NCBI RefSeq assembly: GCF_000015285.1
Contig: NC_008709.1
Coordinates: 1,922,001 to 1,986,000, forward strand
Length of the DNA: 64,000 nt
From: Psychromonas ingrahamii 37
GTDB lineage: Bacteria; Pseudomonadota; Gammaproteobacteria; Enterobacterales; Psychromonadaceae
Reading direction: 5' to 3'
The notes beneath the pieces are model-generated. The model saw only the letters and a program-made list of their open reading frames with translations, had not been told where the DNA came from and did no database searches. A program made the translations under genes and the position numbers. Positions within the stretch are counted from its first letter, which is position 1; each line of letters starts with the position of its first letter. This document shows positions 54,194 through 64,000 of the stretch, one piece after another.

Positions 54194-56254
54194 TTACATT
54201 ATACGTTGGCCCGGTTTTGCACCATCATCTGGATTTAGAATGTGGATCTCTTTACCGCCAGGACCCGTTGCTAATACCATGCCTTCTGATAAACCGAACT
54301 TCATTTGACGTGGCGCTAAGTTCGCAACCATGACCGTTAACCTGCCCTCTAATTCTTCAGGCGTATAGGCTGACTTAATACCGGCGAATACTGTGCGTGT
54401 TTCGCCGCCTAAATCTAAGGTTAGTTTAAGTAATTTGTTAGCCTTAGGTACTGCTTCCGCTTTTGTGATTAGAGCGACACGTAAGTCTGTTTTAGCAAAA
54501 GTATCAAAGTCAATTTCCGGTGCCAGCGGCTCTTTATCCAGTTCTGATTTTGCAGCATCAAGTTGTGCTGCTGCTTGTTTCTGCTTGGCAGCTTTATCCG
54601 CTTCCAGACTGTCTTTCGATGCGTCAACCATGGCTTCTACATGTTTAGGATCAATACGTTGGAATAACGCTTTGAATTTATTGATGCGGTGACCGGCAAG
54701 AGGCTTTTTAATGATTTCCCAATCCAGTGTTTCCGCCAGAAAGTCCTCACTGCGTGCCGCCAGTTTTGGGATAATAGGTTTTAGATAAGTCATTAGAACA
54801 CGGAATAAGTTGATCCCCATTGAGCAGATCTCCTGCACTTTCACTTCGCTGCCTTCCTGTTTCGCTAATGCCCAGGGTGCTTTTTCATCAATGTATTTGT
54901 TAGCGATATCAGCCAATGCCATTATTTCACGAATCGCACGGGCAAAATCACGTTGTTCAAATAATGCTGCAATGCTTGTCCCTGCATCAATAAATGATTG
55001 ATATAACTGCGGTTCAGAAACATGGTTTGATAATTGACCATCGTATTTTTTAGTAATAAAACCCGCTGTACGTGATGCAAGATTAACCAGTTTGTTAACC
55101 ACATCGGAGTTTACCCTCTGTGTAAAATCTTCAAGGTTTAAATCTAAATCGTCAATGCGACTGGTTAATTTAGCTGCATAATAATAACGTAAACACTCAG
55201 GATCCAGGTTATCTAAGTAGGTGCTGGCTTTAATGAAAGTGCCTTTAGATTTTGACATTTTCGCGCCATTTACTGTGACATAACCGTGTACATTAACAGC
55301 CGTTGGTTTACGGAATCCGGCACCTTCTAAAACAGCTGGCCAAAATAGGCTGTGGAAGTTAACAATGTCTTTACCGATGAAATGGTATAACTCAGCTGCG
55401 CTGTCTTTTTTCCAATAATCATCAAAGTTAAGTCCCTCGGTTTTATCACAGAGGTTTTTAAAGCTGCCCATGTAACCAATCGGTGCGTCTAACCAAACAT
55501 AGAAAAATTTACCCGGTGCATCGGGTATTTCAAAACCAAAGTAAGGCGCATCACGGGTAATATCCCACTGCTTTAGACCGGTTTCAAACCATTCACCGAC
55601 TTTATTTGCCATCTCTGTCTGTAGCGCACCTGATTTAGTCCAGACTTTTAACATATCTTCAAATTGCGGCAGATCGAAAAAGAAATGCTCAGTGTCTTTC
55701 ATAATGGGCGTGCTGCCTGAAACCGCTGATTTGGGGTTAATCATCTCTGTTGGGCTATACGTTGCGCCACAAGCGTCACAATTATCGCCGTATTGATCGT
55801 CAGCTTTACAGTCAGGACAGGTCCCTTTGACAAAACGGTCCGGTAAAAACATCTTTTTTTCAGGATCAAATAATTGTGAGATAGTTCTATTGGTAATATA
55901 ACCATTTTCACGTAGTGCGATATAAATTTGTGAAGACAACGCCTGGTTCTCTTCGCTATGGGTGCTGTGGTAGTTATCAAAGCTAATATTAAACCCGGAA
56001 AAATCACTTTCGTGAGAAGCTCGAATGTCCGCTATCATATCGGTCGGCTTAATACCCATCTCTTGTGCTTTAAGCATAATAGGTGTGCCGTGCGCATCAT
56101 CTGCACAAATAAAATGGATATTGTGACCACGTAAACGCTGAAAACGAACCCAGATATCAGCTTGAACATGTTCAAGCATGTGTCCGAGATGAATCGGACC
56201 GTTTGCATAGGGTAGGGCGCAGGTAACAAGGATTTTACGTTGTTGAATTTCCAT
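54194..56254 (-). CDS. metG: Methionyl-tRNA synthetase
   Basis: The 686-residue class I synthetase has the HIGH-type motif [11 protein letters not shown], the zinc knuckle [18 protein letters not shown], the KMSKS loop [11 protein letters not shown], an anticodon-binding helical domain ([20 protein letters not shown]) and a C-terminal EMAP-like tRNA-binding OB domain ([20 protein letters not shown]). It charges tRNA-Met and initiator tRNA. The ATG at 56254 starts [21 protein letters not shown] 19-codon upstream extension has no family support. Divergent from apbC, as in other gammaproteobacteria. Confidence 0.98.
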   Translation of the reverse strand: MEIQQRKILVTCALPYANGPIHLGHMLEHVQADIWVRFQRLRGHNIHFICADDAHGTPIMLKAQEMGIKPTDMIADIRASHESDFSGFNISFDNYHSTHSEENQALSSQIYIALRENGYITNRTISQLFDPEKKMFLPDRFVKGTCPDCKADDQYGDNCDACGATYSPTEMINPKSAVSGSTPIMKDTEHFFFDLPQFEDMLKVWTKSGALQTEMANKVGEWFETGLKQWDITRDAPYFGFEIPDAPGKFFYVWLDAPIGYMGSFKNLCDKTEGLNFDDYWKKDSAAELYHFIGKDIVNFHSLFWPAVLEGAGFRKPTAVNVHGYVTVNGAKMSKSKGTFIKASTYLDNLDPECLRYYYAAKLTSRIDDLDLNLEDFTQRVNSDVVNKLVNLASRTAGFITKKYDGQLSNHVSEPQLYQSFIDAGTSIAALFEQRDFARAIREIMALADIANKYIDEKAPWALAKQEGSEVKVQEICSMGINLFRVLMTYLKPIIPKLAARSEDFLAETLDWEIIKKPLAGHRINKFKALFQRIDPKHVEAMVDASKDSLEADKAAKQKQAAAQLDAAKSELDKEPLAPEIDFDTFAKTDLRVALITKAEAVPKANKLLKLTLDLGGETRTVFAGIKSAYTPEELEGRLTVMVANLAPRQMKFGLSEGMVLATGPGGKEIHILNPDDGAKPGQRIM

Positions 56255-56441
56255 TTTATTTATTATTCCTGTTGTATTAAATCTAAATTTTAAGGTTGCG
56301 ATTCTACCCAAAAAAGGCTTGAAATCCCACTCTTAAATGGGCTTGAAAAATCCTTATTTAATTGTGGATGAAATAACAACAGGTTTTGTTACACTGTTTT
56401 TATCGTAACAGGAGATCTCGTTGCTTAAATAAGGAGCATTT

Positions 56442-57527
56442 GTGTTTTTTAAGAAAAAAAGTTTGTCAGATAAAGTTACCGCCTGTTTGCAGGAAAATGA
56501 TCCCACTAAGGTGGTCGCTAAATTAATGGCCAATAAGGCAATCTTAATCGATGAAAATAGCGCTACTATAAAAATTGTAATGCCTTTTTATGCCCCTGTT
56601 TGGCTGCACAATCTGCAACTTGATTGTACCGCTAAACTGGAAAAGTTGTTTGGCAAACCGGTTAGCTGGAAGGTTAATCATCAGGTGGCTGTATTACAAA
56701 ATGACACCACTAAATCTGCTTTGCCAAACATCAAAAATATTATCGTGGTTGCATCGGGTAAAGGGGGCGTCGGTAAATCGACGGTAAGTGTTAATTTAGC
56801 CCTTGCTTTAGCCGAAAATGGTGCTCAAGTGGGTATTTTAGATGCCGATATTTATGGGCCTTCTATTCCGACTATGTTAGGTGTTAAAGGTGCAGAGCCT
56901 GTAAGTGTTGATGGTAAATTAATGTCACCAATTGAGGCGCACGGTATTGTTTGTAATAGCATCGGTTTTTTAGTGGCCGAAGAGGATGCCATGATCTGGC
57001 GTGGCCCGATGGCCAGTAAAGCTTTGTCGCAAGTGCTCAATGAAACGGATTGGCAAGGACTTGATTATTTAGTGGTCGATATGCCCCCCGGCACTGGCGA
57101 TATTCAGTTGACTATGGCGCAAAATGTGCCTGTGACAGCGGCTGTGGTGGTGACAACACCGCAGGATGTGGCATTAGTTGATGCAAAAAAAGGCATCTCG
57201 ATGTTTAATAAAGTCGACGTTAATGTCGCTGGTATTATTGAAAACATGAGTCTTTATTCATGCAGTCAATGCGGTTATGAAGAAGCTATTTTTGGTACGG
57301 GTGGTGGTAAAAAACTGGCTGAGCAATTCAATTTACCTTTTTTAGCGTCATTACCCTTACATATAAAATACCGGGAAGACACAGACCAGGGGATACCAAC
57401 GGTTGTTAAAGACGATAGTGAGGTGTTAAGTGCGCCATTTTTATCCTTAGCTGAAACCTTAACAATTAATCTTTATCGCGATTTAACCATCGCTTTACCG
57501 GAAATCACGATCACTAATTTAGGTTAA
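56442..57527 (+). CDS. apbC: Mrp/ApbC Fe-S cluster carrier ATPase
   Basis: The 361-residue protein has an N-terminal MIP18/DUF59-like region, then a deviant Walker A GKGGVGKSTVSVNLALAL, DADIYGPSIPTMLGV, LVVDMPPGTGDIQLTMAQ and a CxxC pair in YSCSQCGYEE that binds the bridging 4Fe-4S cluster. It delivers Fe-S clusters to target proteins. The GTG start at 56442 has AAGGAG seven bases upstream. Divergent from metG, the usual location. A strong hairpin follows the stop. Confidence 0.96.
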   Translation: MFFKKKSLSDKVTACLQENDPTKVVAKLMANKAILIDENSATIKIVMPFYAPVWLHNLQLDCTAKLEKLFGKPVSWKVNHQVAVLQNDTTKSALPNIKNIIVVASGKGGVGKSTVSVNLALALAENGAQVGILDADIYGPSIPTMLGVKGAEPVSVDGKLMSPIEAHGIVCNSIGFLVAEEDAMIWRGPMASKALSQVLNETDWQGLDYLVVDMPPGTGDIQLTMAQNVPVTAAVVVTTPQDVALVDAKKGISMFNKVDVNVAGIIENMSLYSCSQCGYEEAIFGTGGGKKLAEQFNLPFLASLPLHIKYREDTDQGIPTVVKDDSEVLSAPFLSLAETLTINLYRDLTIALPEITITNLG

Positions 57528-57547
57528 TCCTTGTCTTAAAATTCCTC

Positions 57548-57583
57548 TAAGTTGTTGGCAGTTTTGTAACTGCCAACAACTTA
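57548..57583 (+). terminator. Perfect 16-bp hairpin after apbC
   Basis: TAAGTTGTTGGCAGTT and its exact complement enclose the loop TTGT, 20 bases beyond the apbC stop. There is no long T-run, but the stem is strong. Confidence 0.75.
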
Positions 57584-57784
57584 ACAAAATCATTGCATGC
57601 AGTATGTTATCACTATCATTAAATAAAATGGGTAAAAATATTTTTATTGGCAGGGCAGTGACTAAATTCAAATATATGAAATGCTTGAATTTAAGGTTTT
57701 GTTTTGATTAATGACGCCTGTTTTTTCATTTGGATCTATTCCCTGTTATTACAATTTAAAATTGGATTAACAAGGCGTATTCAA

Positions 57785-58881
<1,097 letters not shown>

Positions 58882-59064
58882 TCTGATTAAGGCCGTTATC
58901 AATTATTTATAAACCGACGATTTTGTTGGTCATTACTTTATATTTAAATAATTAACAGGTCTTATTGGATTTAACAAAGTTGTGTATAAAAGAGGTAAAG
59001 TTGTGTATAAAAGAGGTAGTAATGAACATTAGTGAGGGCTCTAGAAAATATAAAGTAGTTAAAG

Positions 59065-59140
59065 TGGTGGAGCCATGCGGGATCGAACCGCAGACCTCAA
59101 CGCTGCCAGCGTTGCGCTCTCCCAGCTGAGCTATGGCCCC
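59065..59140 (-). tRNA. tRNA-Ala (anticodon GGC)
   Basis: A 76-base cloverleaf starting GGGGCCATAGCTCAGCTGGG. The anticodon stem CAACG/CGTTG holds the loop CTGGCAG with anticodon GGC. The T arm GGTTCGATCC and an encoded CCA end are present. Confidence 0.96.
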
Positions 59141-59259
59141 ACTTTAATCTTTAACTAACCGTTTGAATTGGCTAGGTATAACAAGAACAGGGCGCATAAT
59201 ATGCACCTTGCTCTTAACTGTCAATCAAAACTTGCAAAATAAATTATATTTAAGCATTT

Positions 59260-60672
59260 TTATGAAGCAGCTACGCGCGCAGCGATAAATTCAAGTGCGC
59301 GATCGATACGTTTAATACTACGCTCTTTACCAATTAAGCGCAGGGTGACATCTAAAGAAGGTGATTGCCCGCCGCCTGTGATAGCAACCCGCAGAGGCAT
59401 ACCTACTTTACCCATACCAACCCCTAATTCATTGGCAGTATCATTGATTATTTGATGCAGTGCTGGATCTGTCCAGTCATCGCTTGTTTGCAGTTTTTGC
59501 TTAACTAAAACAAGTGCATCTTCAGCCACTGGGCGAAGATGTTTCTTGGCAGCTGTAGCATCAAAGTCTTCATACTCTTCAAAGAAGTAGCGGCTGGTGG
59601 TCGCTAACTCAACTAATGTTTTAGCGCGTTCAGAAAGTGCGCTGACAATTTCAGGAAGGGCTGGACCATTAGTCATATCTATTTTTTGATTCGTCATGTG
59701 CCATGCAAGATGCTGTGCAATGTAAGCCGGATCCAGTGATTTAATATAATGTTGATTTAACCAAAGTAATTTTTCAGTATTAAATGCAGAAGGAGCTTTA
59801 TTAATCGCATCTAAGGAAAATAGCTCAATCATCTCTTTTTCTGAGAAAATTTCCTGATCACCGTGTGACCAACCTAAACGTACCAGATAGTTTTTAAGTG
59901 CTTCAGGTAAATAACCTTCATCACGGAATTGCATGACAGAGACTGCACCATGACGTTTAGACAGTTTTGCGCCGTCATCCCCTAAAATCATAGCAACATG
60001 CGCATATTCAGGGAGAGGGGCTCCTAATGCTTTTAATATATTAATTTGCCGCGGTGTATTGTTGATATGATCTTCGCCTCGAACAACATAAGTAATACCC
60101 ATGTCCCAATCATCAACGACCACACAAAAATTATAAGTCGGTGTGCCATCGGTACGCTGAATAATTAAATCGTCAAGCTCGGTATTTGAAAATTCAATAG
60201 GACCACGTACATGATCGTCAAATTTAACACTGCCTTCTTTAGGATTTTTGAAACGTATAACATAAGGGGCATCTGTGTTCTGCGGTGCTAAGCCTCGACA
60301 CTTGCTATCATAGCGTGGTGACTCGCCTGCCTTTTCCTGCGCTTCACGCAGTTCATTAACGCGTTCTTTTGTGCAGTAACATTTGTAAGCTGTTCCATCG
60401 GAAAGCATTTTTGCTATGATTTCTTTATAGCGATCAAAACGTTTGGTCTGGTAATAAGGACCTTCATCCCAAGTCAAACCCATCCAAGTCATCCCTTCTA
60501 AGATCGCATCAACTGCTTCTTGAGTTGAACGCGCAATATCCGTATCCTCTATGCGCAGTACAAACTCACCCCCTTTACTTTTCGCATGTAACCAGGAATA
60601 GAGCGCAGTACGCGCGCCACCAACATGTAAAAAACCAGTGGGGCTAGGGGCAAAACGTGTTTTAACTTTCAT
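59260..60672 (-). CDS. gltX: Glutamyl-tRNA synthetase
   Basis: The 470-residue class I synthetase has [20 protein letters not shown] (HIGH-type motif), the zinc-site cysteines ([16 protein letters not shown]), [19 protein letters not shown] and the KMSKS-type loop [15 protein letters not shown]. The C-terminal anticodon-binding domain is complete. It charges tRNA-Glu. The ATG at 60672 directly begins the conserved N-terminus. Flanked by tRNA-Ala and the tRNA-Val array. Normal in all respects. Confidence 0.97.
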   Translation of the reverse strand: MKVKTRFAPSPTGFLHVGGARTALYSWLHAKSKGGEFVLRIEDTDIARSTQEAVDAILEGMTWMGLTWDEGPYYQTKRFDRYKEIIAKMLSDGTAYKCYCTKERVNELREAQEKAGESPRYDSKCRGLAPQNTDAPYVIRFKNPKEGSVKFDDHVRGPIEFSNTELDDLIIQRTDGTPTYNFCVVVDDWDMGITYVVRGEDHINNTPRQINILKALGAPLPEYAHVAMILGDDGAKLSKRHGAVSVMQFRDEGYLPEALKNYLVRLGWSHGDQEIFSEKEMIELFSLDAINKAPSAFNTEKLLWLNQHYIKSLDPAYIAQHLAWHMTNQKIDMTNGPALPEIVSALSERAKTLVELATTSRYFFEEYEDFDATAAKKHLRPVAEDALVLVKQKLQTSDDWTDPALHQIINDTANELGVGMGKVGMPLRVAITGGGQSPSLDVTLRLIGKERSIKRIDRALEFIAARVAAS

Positions 60673-60864
60673 TGAAAAATGTCCTTATGTATAGGCGCTA
60701 AAATAATAGGCGTATTTTAACGGATACCATTGTAATTACATTAACTATTTCTGTTTTCTCGAAAACAAAGTAAGAAAAAAAAACGTATTAGCTAGAAAAT
60801 AAGCAAGCATTGTTTACCCTTTGAGCGATCGACCATAAATCAAGGTTTTTATTATAAAAATGGC

Positions 60865-60892
60865 TTGACTGAAAAAAGGGGATCCCTATAAT
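60865..60892 (+). promoter_or_regulatory. Sigma-70 promoter of the tRNA-Val array
   Basis: TTGACT (60865-60870) and TATAAT (60887-60892) are spaced by 16 bases, followed by a GC-rich discriminator (ACGCCCC) as in stringently controlled stable-RNA promoters. It lies about 75 bases before the first tRNA. Confidence 0.8.
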
Positions 60893-60967
60893 ACGCCCCA
60901 CAAACGACATGCCTGATTAGTGCCGTTTTGCTCCGAGCTTGCTCGAAGTGCAGTTGAAATTAAAGAT

Positions 60968-61043
60968 GGGCGATTAGCTCAGTTGGGAGAGCACCGCCCT
61001 TACAAGGCGGGGGTCACTGGTTCAAGCCCAGTATCGCCCACCA
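60968..61043 (+). tRNA. tRNA-Val (TAC), copy 1 of 7
   Basis: A 76-base cloverleaf GGGCGATTAGCTCAGTTGGG...CGCCCACCA. The anticodon loop CTTACAA carries TAC, and CCA is encoded. Confidence 0.97.
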
Positions 61044-61148
61044 TCTTTAATCTTCTTTATTCAGAAGTAAAACGAATTCTATATTAAAGATTAGCGGTTA
61101 GTACCGTTATACTTCGAGCTTGTTCGATGCCTTTGAAAAATTAAAGAT

Positions 61149-61224
61149 GGGCGATTAGCTCAGTTGGGAGAGCACCGCCCTTACAAGGCGGGGGTCACTG
61201 GTTCAAGCCCAGTATCGCCCACCA
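61149..61224 (+). tRNA. tRNA-Val (TAC), copy 2 of 7
   Basis: Identical to copy 1 over 76 bases. The spacer before it is 105 bases. Confidence 0.97.
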
Positions 61225-61329
61225 TCTTTAGTCTTCTTTATTCGGAAGTAAAATGAATTCTATATTAAAGATTAGCGGTTAGCGCCGTTATACTTCGAGC
61301 TTGCTCGATGCCTTTAAAAAATTAAAGAT

Positions 61330-61405
61330 GGGCGATTAGCTCAGTTGGGAGAGCACCGCCCTTACAAGGCGGGGGTCACTGGTTCAAGCCCAGTATCGCC
61401 CACCA
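61330..61405 (+). tRNA. tRNA-Val (TAC), copy 3 of 7
   Basis: Identical to copy 1. The spacer before it is 105 bases and nearly identical to the previous one. Confidence 0.97.
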
Positions 61406-61567
61406 TCTTTAATATTCTTTATTCGGAAGTAAAATGAATTCTATATTAAAGATTAGCGGTTAGCGGCGTTATACTTCGAGCTTGCTCGATGCCTTTAAAA
61501 AATTAAAGATTGGCGGTTAGTGCCGTTATGCGGAGAGCAATGCTCGAAGCTTGTAAAACTTAAAGAT

Positions 61568-61643
61568 GGGCGATTAGCTCAGTTGGGAGAGCACCGCCCT
61601 TACAAGGCGGGGGTCACTGGTTCAAGCCCAGTATCGCCCACCA
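61568..61643 (+). tRNA. tRNA-Val (TAC), copy 4 of 7
   Basis: Identical to copy 1. From here the spacers are 160-162 bases because of an added unit with GGCGGTTAGTGCCG. Confidence 0.97.
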
Positions 61644-61803
61644 TCTTTAATCTTCTTTATTCGGAAGTAAAATGAATTCTATATTAAAGATTAGCGGTTA
61701 GTGCCGTTATACTTCGAGCTTGCTCGATGCCTTTAAAAATCAAAGATAGACGGTTAGTGCCGTTACGCGGAGAGCAATGCTCAATGCTTTTAAACTTAAA
61801 GAT

Positions 61804-61879
61804 GGGCGATTAGCTCAGTTGGGAGAGCACCGCCCTTACAAGGCGGGGGTCACTGGTTCAAGCCCAGTATCGCCCACCA
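61804..61879 (+). tRNA. tRNA-Val (TAC), copy 5 of 7
   Basis: Identical to copy 1. The spacer before it is 160 bases, with a few changes from its neighbours. Confidence 0.97.
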
Positions 61880-62041
61880 TCTTTAATCTTCTTTATTCGG
61901 AAGTAAAATAAATTCTATATTAAAGATTAGCGGTTAGCGGCGTTATACTTCGAGCTTGCTCGATGCCTTTAAAAAATTAGAGATTGGCGGTTAGTGCCGT
62001 TATGCGGAGAGCAATGCTCGAAGCTTGTAAAACTTAAAGAT

Positions 62042-62117
62042 GGGCGATTAGCTCAGTTGGGAGAGCACCGCCCTTACAAGGCGGGGGTCACTGGTTCAAG
62101 CCCAGTATCGCCCACCA
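62042..62117 (+). tRNA. tRNA-Val (TAC), copy 6 of 7
   Basis: Identical to copy 1. The spacer before it is 162 bases. Confidence 0.97.
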
Positions 62118-62279
62118 TCTTTAATCTTCTTTATTCAGAAGTAAAATAAATTCTATATTAAAGATTAGCGGTTAGTGCCGTTATACTTCGAGTTTGCTCG
62201 ATGCCTTTAAAAAATTAAAGATTGGCGGTTAGTGCCGTTATGCGGAGAGCAATGCTCGAAGCTTGTAAAACTTAAAGAT

Positions 62280-62355
62280 GGGCGATTAGCTCAGTTGGGA
62301 GAGCACCGCCCTTACAAGGCGGGGGTCACTGGTTCAAGCCCAGTATCGCCCACCA
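62280..62355 (+). tRNA. tRNA-Val (TAC), copy 7 of 7
   Basis: Identical to copy 1. It is the last copy, followed by unrelated AT-rich sequence without a spacer unit. Confidence 0.97.
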
Positions 62356-62816
62356 TCTTTAACGAACAAATTTCATGTTCAAATAAAATGCCAGCCACCA
62401 CATTTAACGCATTAATTATCTACGTTCACATCAAATTAAACACCACTTACCATCTTTAAATCAAAATATTTTATTATTTATATTGTCATACTCGGCTGTA
62501 TTCCAATCCTGAAATAACTGATTTTTATTATCAGCTGTTTAGCCTTCACACAGAAATCCATTTTACAGCCTTTATACAAGTCTACTAATCATCTTGTTTT
62601 ACGCTGCATTGTTATTCTCTTTTTATAAAATATCGGAAAGTGTGGTAAGACTGTTATTTTATTAGCGGCATGATTTAAATTTATAATTTTCATTAATCCT
62701 GATCTTTGTCATTTTTTTGTTGTTTCTTGTAAAAAACACCTGTAAATATTTTGATATATGCAAAGCATAAGTTAAAATCCGTTAAATTTTTTTTTGGGTC
62801 AACAATAGAGAATTAA
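62356..62816. other. Intergenic region before the ammonium transporter
   Basis: About 460 AT-rich bases with no gene. The end of the tRNA transcript and the transporter promoter should be here, but I see no clear terminator stem or sigma-54/NtrC sites. Confidence 0.5.
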
Positions 62817-64000
62817 ATGGATTTAATACAAAATCATGTTACTGCATTAGTCAGTAGTGCAGATACGTTATTTATTTTATTGGGTGCAATCATGGTATTT
62901 GCCATGCATGCAGGATTTGCTTTTTTGGAAGTTGGCACTGTGCGCCATAAAAACCAGGTGAACGCGTTAGTTAAAATTATGTCTGACTTTGGGATTTCAG
63001 CATTAGTTTATTTTTTCTTTGGTTATTGGCTGGCTTACGGTGTTACCTTTTTTGATAGTGCCGCGATATTAGCTGAAAATAATGGTTATGAATTGGTTAA
63101 ATTCTTTTTCTTAATGACCTTTGCTGCCGCAATACCGGCGATTATCTCAGGTGGTGTTGCTGAGAGAGCTAAATTTAATCCCATGCTAATTGCAGCTGCG
63201 TTATGTGTTGGTCTGGTTTATCCTTTCTTTGAAGGCCTTATTTGGAACGGTAATTATGGATTCCAAGATTGGTTAGCGGCGAACTTTGGTGCGGTATTCC
63301 ACGATTTTGCCGGCTCAATTGTTGTACATGCTGTGGGTGGGTGGATTGCATTTACTGCCATTATTGTTTTGGGCAGTCGTAATGGCCGTTATCGTGCTGG
63401 CAGATTAGTGGCTTTTGCACCCTCTAATATTCCCTTATTAGGACTTGGTGCTTGGATTTTATCCGTTGGCTGGTTCGGTTTTAACGTTATGTCTGCTCAA
63501 GCTATTGAAGGTATTAGTGGTTTAGTTGCAATGAACTCTTTAATGGCGATGGTTGGCGGCATTATTAGTGCACTCGTTATTGGTAAAAAAGATCCGGGTT
63601 TTATCCACAATGGTCCATTAGCCGGACTCGTCGCAGTCTGTGCTGGTTCCGATATAATGCACCCAATGGGCGCATTGGTGACAGGTTTAGTGGCTGGTGG
63701 TTTGTTTGTATGGTTATTCACTTACGTACAAAAAAAATATACCAGTTTTGACGATGTATTGGGTGTGTGGCCTTTACATGGTGTTTGCGGCTTATGGGGC
63801 GGTATCTCCGCAGGTATTTTTGGTCTGGAAATCTTTGGTGGTTTAGGTGGTGTCAGTTTTGCAAGTCAATTAATAGGCTCGTTTGCCGGTGTCTCAGTCG
63901 CGCTGATTGGCGGTTTTGCTGTCTACAAACTCGTTAATCACTTTATGCCCATTCGCCTCTCTGAAGAAGAAGAATTCAATGGGGCAGATGTTTCAATACA
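62817..64000 (+). CDS. amt: Ammonium transporter (Amt family), cut by right edge
   Basis: The open frame from ATG 62817 runs to the window edge without a stop (394 residues seen). Amt hallmarks are DTLFILLGAIMVFAMHAGFA, FLEVGTVRHKNQVNALVK, FHDFAGSIVVHAVGGW (first pore histidine region), LGLGAWILSVGWFGFN and WPLHGVCGLWGG (second). About eleven membrane helices are expected and no cleaved signal peptide. It conducts ammonium or ammonia across the inner membrane, normally controlled by a GlnK protein, which is not in the window. AGAG seven bases before the ATG is the ribosome site. Confidence 0.95.
   Translation, partial: MDLIQNHVTALVSSADTLFILLGAIMVFAMHAGFAFLEVGTVRHKNQVNALVKIMSDFGISALVYFFFGYWLAYGVTFFDSAAILAENNGYELVKFFFLMTFAAAIPAIISGGVAERAKFNPMLIAAALCVGLVYPFFEGLIWNGNYGFQDWLAANFGAVFHDFAGSIVVHAVGGWIAFTAIIVLGSRNGRYRAGRLVAFAPSNIPLLGLGAWILSVGWFGFNVMSAQAIEGISGLVAMNSLMAMVGGIISALVIGKKDPGFIHNGPLAGLVAVCAGSDIMHPMGALVTGLVAGGLFVWLFTYVQKKYTSFDDVLGVWPLHGVCGLWGGISAGIFGLEIFGGLGGVSFASQLIGSFAGVSVALIGGFAVYKLVNHFMPIRLSEEEEFNGADVSI

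Larger units (their letters stand above)
61044..62279 (+). repeat. Tandem tRNA spacer repeats
   Basis: Six spacers between the tRNA-Val genes are near copies. All contain ATTCTATATTAAAGATTAGC and the dyad CTTCGAGCTTGCTCGA. The last four add a second related unit (GGCGGTTAGTGCCGTTA, GCGGAGAGCAATGCTC). They arose by repeated tandem duplication and may mark processing sites of the long transcript. Confidence 0.8.

Noticed and set aside
62232-62459. A 75-codon frame over tRNA-Val copy 7 (GRLAQLGEHRPYKAGVTGSS...)
   Set aside because: This is a translation of the tRNA gene, a well-known annotation artefact.

Overview
The window reads as a marine gammaproteobacterial chromosome. The base composition is AT-rich, and the housekeeping gene order (smpB-ssrA, ratA-rnfH/bamE, hemA-prfA-prmC-sirB2-sirB1-kdsA, mepK-ldtD, metG/apbC, gltX beside a tRNA cluster) is typical of Alteromonadales/Vibrionales relatives. 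A Psychromonas-like organism is my best guess, but this is inference from gene content and protein style, not from a database match.

Layout. 1-4.4 kb holds ordinary genes: the 3' end of a methylcitrate dehydratase, a GFA-fold protein, a CynX-type MFS exporter and a ZapE/AFG1 ATPase. 4.4-5.6 kb is IS110 debris. 5.6-11.4 kb is a tight four-gene operon: an FAD oxidoreductase, a LolD-like ATPase, a large FtsX-type permease and an AttH/CrtC lipocalin-like protein, i.e. an Att-type ABC system with a redox enzyme. 11.4-14.3 kb is a graveyard of recombinase-like and GIY-YIG fragments, plus two tandem paralogous small genes in a GC-rich patch.

14.35-35.93 kb is a genomic island of about 21.6 kb in the 3' end of the tmRNA gene (ssrA). 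Evidence is a P4-type integrase next to ssrA, a near-perfect copy of the ssrA end at both borders, and paired TGGAATACC boxes (putative integrase arm sites) inside both borders. The island carries IS1595 and IS256 wrecks, a Cys-rich lipoprotein, a terminase-small-subunit-like protein, a complete type I-E CRISPR-Cas locus (cas3-cas6e-cse2-cas7e-cas5e-cse1-cas1-cas2, 46 repeats and 45 spacers), a serine recombinase abutting the far end of the array with a res-like inverted repeat, a phage-type HNH-like protein, an inovirus Gp2/YfjJ-like protein, two tandem AlpA-like regulators with a palindromic operator-like site, and an unknown cargo protein. The Cascade gene order differs from the usual cas3-cse1-cse2-cas7-cas5-cas6e order: cas6e and cse1 have exchanged ends.

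35.9-64 kb is core genome: tmRNA and its partner SmpB; RatA/RnfH; BamE; the heme/translation-termination/LPS cluster; RlmM; cell-wall enzymes MepK and LdtD; PspB and PspC without PspA; parvulin; an LHPP-type HAD phosphatase; a class C beta-lactamase-fold hydrolase; MetRS; the Mrp/ApbC Fe-S carrier; a freshly broken Old Yellow Enzyme gene; tRNA-Ala; GluRS; a seven-copy tRNA-Val(TAC) array with a strong promoter; and the start of an ammonium transporter that runs off the right edge. Several gene ends have unusually long, perfect hairpins.
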